A program made the translations under genes and the position numbers. Of a stretch of 13,030 nucleotides of DNA, positions 7,283 to 13,030 are shown one piece after another (the first letter of the stretch is position 1; each line of letters opens with the position of its first letter). Where the stretch lies: positions 1-13,030 of the forward strand of contig CAIWET010000309.1 in the NCBI GenBank assembly GCA_903911805.1. Reading direction: 5' to 3'. Origin of the DNA: an uncultured Ignavibacteria bacterium. Its GTDB lineage: Bacteria > Bacteroidota > Ignavibacteria > Kapaibacteriales > UBA2268. The notes under the pieces are model-generated. The model saw only the letters and a list, made by a program, of their open reading frames with translations. It had not been told where the DNA came from and did not search any database.

Positions 7283-8060
7283 TACTTTCATTCATCCAAC
7301 TGCTATAGTAAGCCCTAAAGCTCAATTAGGAGTTAATGTTAAAATTGGTCCTTTCACTATAATTAATGATGATGTAATTATAGGTGATAATAATGAAATT
7401 AGAAGTTCCGTTTATATTGATAATGGAGCGAGAATTGGTTCGGATAACAGAATTCATAGCAATGTTGTAATTGCAACTGAGCCACAAGATTTGAAATACA
7501 ACAACGAACAGACTTTTGTTGAAATTGGCGACAGAAACGTTATTAGAGAATTTGCTACAATTAACCGTGGCACTACTTCAACTTATAGAGCAATTGTTGG
7601 AAGTGATAATTTAATTATGACTTATTGCCACATAGCCCACGATTGCGTTCTTGGTAATAATATTATTTTATCGAATGTTGTTCAGTTAGCTGGCCACGTT
7701 CATATTGATGACTTTGCAATATTAGGTGGAACTGCAAAAGTTCACCAATTTTGTAGTATCGGAAAATATGCAATGGTTGGCGGTGACGTAAAAGTTACTA
7801 AAGATATACCACCATATACTTTGGTTGGAGAAAATCCACCAAGAATTGATGGAATTAATAGAATTGGGCTTAAAAGAAGAGGTTTTACTTCGGAGCAAAT
7901 TAATATTATTTATGATTTTTATCAAACAGTTGTTTTTTCAGGTTATAATACAACCGATGGATTAATAAAAATTAAAGAAAAAGGAAATATTCCCGATTAT
8001 ATACAAATTGCTATTGATTTTATTGAAAAATCAAACAGAGGAATTTATAGAGGAAATTAA
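7275..8060 (+). CDS. lpxA: UDP-N-acetylglucosamine acyltransferase
   Basis: LpxA catalyses the first step of lipid A synthesis, moving a 3-hydroxyacyl chain from ACP to UDP-GlcNAc. The protein has 261 residues, close to the family norm. A left-handed beta-helix of hexapeptide repeats begins at once (IHPTAIV, LGVNVK, IGPFTI). It is followed by the conserved REFATINRGT, CHIAHDC with catalytic His122 (His125 in E. coli), QLAGHVHIDD, HQFCSIG and GLKRRGF, then a C-terminal helical domain. The ATG at 7275 overlaps the end of lpxC-fabZ by eight bases, so the two are probably translated together. An upstream in-frame ATG at 7242 lies inside fabZ and would add residues unlike the family. The chain-length preference cannot be read safely from this sequence. 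Confidence 0.96.
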   Translation: MSSTFIHPTAIVSPKAQLGVNVKIGPFTIINDDVIIGDNNEIRSSVYIDNGARIGSDNRIHSNVVIATEPQDLKYNNEQTFVEIGDRNVIREFATINRGTTSTYRAIVGSDNLIMTYCHIAHDCVLGNNIILSNVVQLAGHVHIDDFAILGGTAKVHQFCSIGKYAMVGGDVKVTKDIPPYTLVGENPPRIDGINRIGLKRRGFTSEQINIIYDFYQTVVFSGYNTTDGLIKIKEKGNIPDYIQIAIDFIEKSNRGIYRGN

Positions 8061-8077
8061 TGAGAAAGAGGTTATAA

Positions 8078-8572
8078 ATGTCAAGAGAAGAATCGCAATC
8101 AGCTTTAAATATTTCAAGTGATGAATTATTGCAATTAGTGAGTTTTAATATTGGTGATGAAGAATTTGGTGTTGATATTTTAAGAGTTCAGGAAATCAAT
8201 CGCATGGTGGACATCACACGCGTCCCTAACGCTCCAGAATATGTATTTGGAGTAATCAATCTACGCGGCAAAGTAATCCCGGTAATCGACCTTAGAACTC
8301 GTTTAGGGATGCCTCCAATTGATGATTCCAAAGAAACAAGGATTATTGTTGTTGAGATTGATGGTATTGTTATTGGATTTATTGTTGATCAGGTGAATGA
8401 AGTTATAAGAATTAGCAGAGCAATTACTGAAGCTCCTCCAATGATGGTTGCTGGTATTGGTGCTGAGTATATTACTTCAATTGCTAAACTCGAGAACAGA
8501 TTATTAGTTTTATTGGATTTAGAGAAGGTTCTTACAGCTGACGACAAAGAATCTATTGAAGAATTAGTTTAA
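8078..8572 (+). CDS. cheW: CheW-family chemotaxis coupling protein
   Basis: CheW links methyl-accepting receptors to the CheA kinase in chemosensory arrays on the inner face of the membrane. The 164-residue product is essentially one CheW domain (about 16-155). Characteristic parts are LVSFNIGDEEFGVDILRVQEI, TRVPNAPEYVFGVINLRG (about 47-64), VIPVIDLRTRLGM and the closing LLVLLDLEKVL. A short charged tail follows. A good ribosome site, AAGAGG (8066-8071), precedes the ATG by six bases. It lies only 17 bases after lpxA with no terminator between, so it is likely read from the lipid A transcript, and a strong hairpin terminator follows it. No CheA, receptor or CheY gene is in the window, so its partners are unknown. 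The family assignment is firm; which pathway it serves is not. Confidence 0.93.
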   Translation: MSREESQSALNISSDELLQLVSFNIGDEEFGVDILRVQEINRMVDITRVPNAPEYVFGVINLRGKVIPVIDLRTRLGMPPIDDSKETRIIVVEIDGIVIGFIVDQVNEVIRISRAITEAPPMMVAGIGAEYITSIAKLENRLLVLLDLEKVLTADDKESIEELV

Positions 8573-8587
8573 CATTTTCAATTTTTA

Positions 8588-8627
8588 AAGCAAATAGGCA
8601 TTCTATTCGAATGCCTTCTTGCTTTTT
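8588..8627 (+). terminator. Intrinsic terminator after cheW
   Basis: AGGCATTC (8596-8603) and GAATGCCT (8609-8616) form an 8-base stem with a 5-base loop. A second 6-base stem, AAGCAA (8588-8593) with TTGCTT (8619-8624), extends it across a small internal loop. TTTTT (8623-8627) follows on the + strand. It lies between the convergent cheW and nadC stops. On the - strand the T tract is poorer, so it mainly serves the envelope transcript but may partly stop nadC transcription as well. Confidence 0.85.
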
Positions 8628-8644
8628 ATTAAAACGACGCAAAT

Positions 8645-9508
8645 TTACATTTCGAATTCCATATGAATATCAGCAGCTTTAACGCTATGAGTTAATGCAC
8701 CAATAGAGATTGCATTTACTCCAGTTTTGCAATATTCTTCTAATGTTTCATAAGTTATTCCACCAGAAGATTCAATGAATATCTCATCTCCATTTTTGGT
8801 ATTTCTTATGAACTTGACTGCTTCAATAGTTTTTTCAGGATTCATATTGTCTAATAAAAATCCATCAATTCCAATTTCCAAAGCTTCTTTAATTTGTTCA
8901 AAATTTTCTACTTCTAATTCAATTGGCAATCCAAAATTCTTTTCTTTTATTTTCAATAGAGCATCTTTTATACTTCCAGCTGCTTGGATATGATTATCCT
9001 TAATCAAAATACCAGTAGATAAATTTGTTCGATGATTGCAAGCTCCGCCACATCTTACTGCATATTTTTCAAAAGTTCTTAATCCAGGAGTAGTCTTTCT
9101 GGTATCAAGAATTTTAACACCATATTTACTGCCAATTTTAGCGTATTTATTTGCTTGAGTTGCAATTCCACTCAATCTCTGAATAAAGTTAAGTATCGAT
9201 CTTTCTTTTGATAATATTTCAATCGTGAAACCTGACATTTCTGCAATTCTCTCACCTTTTTTGCAAAATTCTCCATCTTTTTTGAAAATCTGAATTTTAA
9301 CTGATTCATCAAAAAAATATTTAAGATATTTAATTCCGGCAATTACAATTTCACTTTCTGCTTCAATATATGCTTTGCAAACATCATTTCTTGAAAATAT
9401 ACCTTCAGCTGTTTTATCGCCAAATGGCATATCTTCTTCGATGCATAGCTCTACGAGATCCTTGATTACTTCCTCAGGGATTTCTCTAACTTGCTCATAA
9501 TTAATCAC
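8645..9508 (-). CDS. nadC: Nicotinate-nucleotide pyrophosphorylase (quinolinate phosphoribosyltransferase, decarboxylating)
   Basis: NadC converts quinolinate and PRPP to nicotinate mononucleotide, CO2 and pyrophosphate, the last step of the de novo branch before the shared NAD route. The 287-residue protein has the family blocks in order: EDMPFGDKT near the start, ERSILNFIQRLSGIAT (102-117), DTRKTTPGLR (135-144), GGACNHR (154-160) and LIKDNHI around Lys170-His173, which bind substrate. ELEVEN, GFLLDNM, ESSGGI and ISIGALTHS follow. The start is a GTG at 9508-9506. It overlaps the nadA stop in the shared GTGATTAA, and GGA lies five bases before it. No ATG would keep the conserved N terminus. 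Overlap with nadA means the two are almost certainly one transcript. Confidence 0.96.
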   Translation of the reverse strand: MINYEQVREIPEEVIKDLVELCIEEDMPFGDKTAEGIFSRNDVCKAYIEAESEIVIAGIKYLKYFFDESVKIQIFKKDGEFCKKGERIAEMSGFTIEILSKERSILNFIQRLSGIATQANKYAKIGSKYGVKILDTRKTTPGLRTFEKYAVRCGGACNHRTNLSTGILIKDNHIQAAGSIKDALLKIKEKNFGLPIELEVENFEQIKEALEIGIDGFLLDNMNPEKTIEAVKFIRNTKNGDEIFIESSGGITYETLEEYCKTGVNAISIGALTHSVKAADIHMEFEM

Positions 9509-10436
9509 TTAATTCCAACATCCTTTCTAATGGTTTTAATGCTTTTAATCTTAATTCTTCGTCCATTTCAATTGTAGGAGTAAGTGTTTCCAAAGCATTA
9601 ACCATTTTTTCTAGTGTATTGAGTTTCATATGAGGGCATTCATTGCAACTGCAGCCCTCTAAATTTGGTACAGAATAGAATATTTTATCTGGAAGATTTT
9701 TCTTCATCTGATGAATAATTCCTGATTCTGTAGCTATTATAAATTCTTTATTTTCAGATTTTTCAGCAAATTTAAGAATTCCTGTTGTTGAGCCTACATA
9801 ATCAGCATATTGCAAAATGTTTTCTGGGCATTCAGGATGAGCTAACATAAGCGCATTTGGATAATCTTTTTGCATTTTGATTACTGCTATTTCACTGAAA
9901 GTTTCGTGTACCTGGCAACTTCCATTCCAAAGTTCCATTTCTCTTCCTAGCTTTTTTACTAAGAATGAACCTAAATATTTATCAGGAGCAAAGCAAATTT
10001 TTTGTTCCAGTGGAACAGAATTAACAATCTTTTCGGCATTGGAAGAGGTACAAATAATATCGGAAAGCGCCTTTACATCGGCAGAACAGTTAATATACGA
10101 AATTACAATATGATCGGGATGGTCTTCTCGCCATTTTTTAAATTCTGCTTGTGGAGCAGAATCAGCTAGCGAACATCCAGCATTCATATCAGGGATAATT
10201 ACAGTTTTGGTAGGATTTAATATTTTGGCAGTTTCTGCCATAAAGTGAACCCCACAGAAAAGAATAACATCAGCATCAACTTTTTTAGCTGCTTGTGCTA
10301 ATGCTAATGAATCACCAAGGAAATCAGCTAAGTCTTGTATTTCACCATCTTGATAATAATGGGCTAATACAACAGCATTTCTTTCCTTTTTAAGTCTGAA
10401 AAATTTCTCTTGAAGTGTTTCCATCAGTTTTATCAT
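9501..10436 (-). CDS. nadA: Quinolinate synthase A
   Basis: NadA is a cytosolic 4Fe-4S enzyme that condenses iminoaspartate with dihydroxyacetone phosphate to give quinolinate. The 311-residue product shows LAHYYQDGEIQDLADFLGDSL, FCGVHFMAETAKILNP and three cluster ligands at Cys88 (NAGCSLADS), Cys174 (NGSCQVHE) and Cys267 (CNECPHMKLNTLEK). This is the three-cysteine pattern of the family, and the length fits the shorter group of NadA proteins. The ATG at 10436 is used; a second Met four codons later is an equally good start. No ribosome site is clear before either. The next gene, nadC, overlaps by eight bases. The L-aspartate oxidase or dehydrogenase (nadB or equivalent) that feeds this step is not in the window. 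The 80 bases upstream (10437-10516) are AT-rich with no recognisable hairpin, so nadA may be read from its own promoter or from the kinase operon. Confidence 0.96.
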   Translation of the reverse strand: MIKLMETLQEKFFRLKKERNAVVLAHYYQDGEIQDLADFLGDSLALAQAAKKVDADVILFCGVHFMAETAKILNPTKTVIIPDMNAGCSLADSAPQAEFKKWREDHPDHIVISYINCSADVKALSDIICTSSNAEKIVNSVPLEQKICFAPDKYLGSFLVKKLGREMELWNGSCQVHETFSEIAVIKMQKDYPNALMLAHPECPENILQYADYVGSTTGILKFAEKSENKEFIIATESGIIHQMKKNLPDKIFYSVPNLEGCSCNECPHMKLNTLEKMVNALETLTPTIEMDEELRLKALKPLERMLELSD

Positions 10437-10516
10437 TAAATAAATAATATTGAAACTATAAAGAAGAAATGGTATTTAATTTATTTTTTGGGATATGGTG
10501 AAATATCAAAAGAATT

Positions 10517-11821
10517 CTAATCTAAATCTAAAACTGCATAAGAAATTGGAATTGAAATTGTAATTTTTGTATATTTATATGGTTCGCTTGCAAAAACTAT
10601 TTCAGCATTATAAATATCAAGAATTTTTCTAACAATTGATAGTCCTAATCCTAAACCTTGTTGTTCATTTCTCATTCTTTCAAATTGGATATAACCATCA
10701 ATATTCTCAATATCGTCAGTTTTTAATCCAATACCATTATACAAAAAACTAATATTATAAAAATCATAATCAATATTAGTAGAAATTATGACCTTTGTTC
10801 CTATTTCTGAGAATTTAAAGCAATTGTCAGTTAATTCCTGAATGATTTTAGTAAAATGCTCTTCGCCTATTCCAAGAGAATGTTCCAAAGCATAAATTTC
10901 TAGGTCTTCACTTCTGTTATATTTATAAGCAATATTCATTGCATTTTCAAAAATAACAGTTTCACAGTAAAATGTAGTTTGTTTCTGCAGCTCTAAAATA
11001 TCGTTTATATTAGCAGTAACAATAAACAAGTTTGCATAATACAAATAATTTTCAAATGTATTCTTCAATCTTGTGGCAGATTCTTTGATATCGCAAACAA
11101 TTTCAATTATATCCTGATAGTCTTCCCCACCTTTATCGGTAAAGTGATTTACAAGATAATTTGAAAATCCATGAATCTGATTAATCGGGGTTCTGAATTC
11201 GTGAGGTAAAGCCATACTAAGATTAGACTTCATTTTTTCAATTTTTTCACCTAAAACTTGTTGATTTTCTACAAGTTTTTTTGTTCTGATGGCAATTGTT
11301 TGCTCCACTAAATCTTCATCATTCTTATGGGATTCTCTTAAATTATAACTATGAATCATATTTGTCATCGAAGAGGTAATTACTTTGATTAAACTCAAAA
11401 TGTTAATTTTAATTTTATCAACATTGATATTGCAATTTATAACCAATAATCCAATTACTCCATCTATTGTCAATAATGGAATTACTAATATTTCATTAAA
11501 TCTATCAATATTTAAAATTGCAACTTTACAACTTTGCAGGGCATTACCAAAAACACCTTCATTGATTAATTGATCATAATAATTATCAATTGAATATTCT
11601 TTTTGTTTACAATTCTCATATCTCTTTGTCAAGTCAAATGTTTCTTGATTGATGAAATAAATAGTTGAACTATTAATAAATGCTAATTTATTTATTATTG
11701 ACATCGCTTCATTAATAATTTCGTGAACTTTACTATGAATATGGTTGTTATCAGTAAATTTCTCAAATTCTAAGAATAAATCATAAAAATCAACTATAGA
11801 TATTTCTTTATTGTGTTTCAT
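10517..11821 (-). CDS. Sensor histidine kinase with GAF-like N-terminal domain
   Basis: This 434-residue protein has no signal peptide or membrane segment, so it is probably a soluble sensor. Residues about 20-160 resemble a GAF-type sensory domain (for example INSSTIYFINQETFDL and ILVIPLLTIDGVIGLLVINC), though the match is by eye. A coiled stretch (about 165-200) leads to an H box, LPHEFRTPINQIHGF, with the phospho-acceptor His207. The ATPase domain has an N box (Glu329 to Asn333 in ELTDN) and a glycine-rich G2 box, GLGLGLS (389-395). The G1 box, normally DxGxG, reads YNGIG, with Tyr361 in place of the adenine-binding aspartate. Kinase activity may therefore be weak or altered. The gene starts two bases after the HDOD gene, so it belongs to that operon. 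No receiver domain or partner regulator is in the window. Confidence 0.85.
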   Translation of the reverse strand: MKHNKEISIVDFYDLFLEFEKFTDNNHIHSKVHEIINEAMSIINKLAFINSSTIYFINQETFDLTKRYENCKQKEYSIDNYYDQLINEGVFGNALQSCKVAILNIDRFNEILVIPLLTIDGVIGLLVINCNINVDKIKINILSLIKVITSSMTNMIHSYNLRESHKNDEDLVEQTIAIRTKKLVENQQVLGEKIEKMKSNLSMALPHEFRTPINQIHGFSNYLVNHFTDKGGEDYQDIIEIVCDIKESATRLKNTFENYLYYANLFIVTANINDILELQKQTTFYCETVIFENAMNIAYKYNRSEDLEIYALEHSLGIGEEHFTKIIQELTDNCFKFSEIGTKVIISTNIDYDFYNISFLYNGIGLKTDDIENIDGYIQFERMRNEQQGLGLGLSIVRKILDIYNAEIVFASEPYKYTKITISIPISYAVLDLD

Positions 11822-11823
11822 TC

Positions 11824-12678
11824 TTATTTCGCAAGTTTAATGATATTTGATGATGCTTGATAAGAATCTAGAAACAATTGATACTGGTTTTTAAGTATAT
11901 TATTGTCGAAGGTTAATTTATTCCAAATCTGGAAATTTGGAATAGGAACGACAGGATTAGGAATGTAATGTAAATCCATTATTTTTGCAATTATATCAGC
12001 AAGATGTACACAAGAAATTAATTCGTCAGCTTTGCCATCTATAATACCAATATTTGCATATTGAATTACATTCTTTAAATTAATCGGCAATTTCCATTTT
12101 TCAGCAATTAATCCTCCGATTACATTTCTAGACATACCAAAAGTTTCTTTCTCTAAAACATCTAATGATAAATTTTGCTCTATTGATTTATCAATTAATG
12201 ATGAATACAAATCACTGAATTTATATAAAAAGAAAAGGACTCCTATGTCGTGGACAATGCCACTTACAAAATAATTCTCTGTATCTTTTACTCCTAAATT
12301 ATTTCCTAATATTTTAGTAAAAGTTGCAACTGCTATTGTATGTTTCCATAGTGCTATAGTGTATTTACTTCCTTTGTCATCAGCATTTTTAAATAATTCT
12401 AAAATTGACAATGATAAGACCAAATTCTTTACTTCATTAAAGCCTAGTAAAAAAATAGCTTGGGTAACGTTATTAACTCTATTACGAATACCAAATATTG
12501 GAGAATTAACCAATTTCAATAGCTTTACTGTTGTTGCTTGGTCTTTTATTATAATTTCAGCAACATCATTTACTGTACTTCTGGGATTAGAAATTGATGT
12601 CATCAATTTACTATAAATAGTAGGTAAAGTTGGAAAATCATTTAAACTACTTAATATTGTATCAATTTTTATAGCCAA
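11824..12678 (-). CDS. HDOD domain-containing signalling protein
   Basis: HDOD proteins are relatives of the HD-GYP and HD phosphohydrolases, usually regarded as non-enzymatic signalling outputs and often found near chemotaxis, two-component or cyclic-di-GMP genes. The domain fills residues about 10-210. It has the LPTIYSKLMTSISNPRSTV opening, the LLKLVNSPIFGIRNRVNNVTQAI motif typical of HDOD, and LGFNEVKNLVLSLSI. His113 and the pair His143-Asp144 (GIVHDIG) of the HD family remain. The place of the next histidine, normally before the xVGxxLaexWxLP stretch, reads GMSRNVIGG, so one metal ligand seems lost. The start is a TTG at 12678, one base after the stop of the upstream gene, with AAGG upstream. 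Tight spacing on both sides shows a three-gene operon. Function is not known. Confidence 0.88.
   Translation of the reverse strand: MAIKIDTILSSLNDFPTLPTIYSKLMTSISNPRSTVNDVAEIIIKDQATTVKLLKLVNSPIFGIRNRVNNVTQAIFLLGFNEVKNLVLSLSILELFKNADDKGSKYTIALWKHTIAVATFTKILGNNLGVKDTENYFVSGIVHDIGVLFFLYKFSDLYSSLIDKSIEQNLSLDVLEKETFGMSRNVIGGLIAEKWKLPINLKNVIQYANIGIIDGKADELISCVHLADIIAKIMDLHYIPNPVVPIPNFQIWNKLTFDNNILKNQYQLFLDSYQASSNIIKLAK
11919..11944. repeat. 10-base perfect inverted repeat inside the HDOD gene
   Basis: TATTCCAAAT (11919-11928) and ATTTGGAATA (11935-11944) form a 10-base inverted repeat around a 6-base loop. The stem is AT-rich and no T tract follows on the - strand. It falls in codons for NFQIWNK near the C terminus. 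It may be chance. Confidence 0.3.
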
Positions 12679-12679
12679 T

Positions 12680-13021
12680 TTAATTTATACCTTCTTTCAT
12701 CTTTCTAATTTTATCCAATTCAGTATATAAACCTATTTCAAGCAATTCTTCTTCTAATATATTTCTGGGAGTCCAACTAAATCTTCTTGCTAATTTTGCA
12801 ATTGCTAATTCATATTCATCAGAACTAAACTCAATATCATTTATTTCTTCTTCATCCGAAACAATGGAGACATAGTCTATATTCCATATTTTAAAGAAAT
12901 TTAAATGTTTTTTTGATAGAGTTACATTTGCTCCAAGAAGAACTTGACCTAACTTATTTAAGATCGGTTCAGCTAAAACCATTCCCTCTTCAACTTGACT
13001 TATTTGGAGTATTTTTGACAT
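12680..13021 (-). CDS. Small protein resembling the N-terminal domain of HD-GYP proteins
   Basis: The 113-residue product has no signal peptide or membrane segment. Residues about 7-55 follow a pattern seen in the short domain before HD-GYP and some HDOD catalytic or output domains: ISQVEEGMVLAEPILNKLGQ, then LLGANVTLSKKHLNFFKIW, then IDYVSIV (a 'GMVLAE...G...L...G..LT...I..L...GI..V.V' outline). Here it stands alone, without the HD part. The rest (about 56-113) is acidic then basic helix with no family I recognise. The gene opens the HDOD-kinase operon as far as the window shows. Its ATG is at 13021, only nine bases from the window edge, so its promoter is not visible. It could be an accessory or regulatory subunit for the HDOD protein. 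That is inference from adjacency. Confidence 0.65.
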   Translation of the reverse strand: MSKILQISQVEEGMVLAEPILNKLGQVLLGANVTLSKKHLNFFKIWNIDYVSIVSDEEEINDIEFSSDEYELAIAKLARRFSWTPRNILEEELLEIGLYTELDKIRKMKEGIN

Positions 13022-13030
13022 TATATATTA

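Noticed and set aside
8059..8076. ATG overlapping the lpxA stop
   Set aside because: It opens a frame of only five codons (MRKRL) and is part of the cheW ribosome-site region.

Overview
The window is a compact, AT-rich stretch of a bacterial chromosome, probably from a Gram-negative member of the Bacteroidota/Chlorobi (FCB) group. The evidence is a fused LpxC-FabZ protein (typical of that group), a five-POTRA BamA followed by two Skp/OmpH genes, 'AYSQ'-type signal peptide ends, and weak or absent Shine-Dalgarno sites at several genes. The gene order does not fix the class. CheW together with an HDOD protein suggests a motile or surface-sensing lineage rather than a gut Bacteroides; this is inference.

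Layout. Bases 1-171 are a non-coding leader with repeated AT-rich motifs and a possible 12-codon upstream ORF. A long + strand envelope cluster follows: uppS (172-1014), bamA (995-3358), two skp/ompH genes (3399-3938 and 3989-4753), lpxD (4757-5800), a 78-base gap with promoter-like sequence, lpxC-fabZ (5879-7282), lpxA (7275-8060) and cheW (8078-8572). A hairpin terminator (8588-8627) closes this side. On the - strand, converging on it, lie nadA and nadC (10436 down to 8645, overlapping by 8 bases). Upstream of them on the same strand is a tight three-gene signalling operon: a small HD-GYP-N-like protein, an HDOD protein and a histidine kinase (13021 down to 10517).

How the genes work together. 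UppS makes the C55 lipid carrier for wall and surface polysaccharides. BamA inserts outer-membrane barrels, and the Skp-like proteins escort its clients across the periplasm. LpxA, LpxC and LpxD carry out the first three steps of lipid A synthesis, and FabZ supplies unsaturated acyl-ACP to fatty-acid elongation from the same precursor pool, so the + strand is essentially an outer-membrane building operon. NadA and NadC make nicotinate mononucleotide from iminoaspartate. CheW and the three - strand genes are signalling proteins of unknown specific output.

No mobile element, CRISPR array, tRNA or rRNA was seen. The most interesting non-standard signals are: a terminator-like hairpin with a T tract inside the start of lpxD; a pair of sequence blocks shared by the regions upstream of uppS and lpxC; a possible leader peptide before uppS; a histidine kinase whose G1-box aspartate is replaced by tyrosine; and a three-gene operon pairing an orphan HD-GYP N-terminal-like protein with an HDOD protein and that kinase. 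None of these is proven to be a new system.
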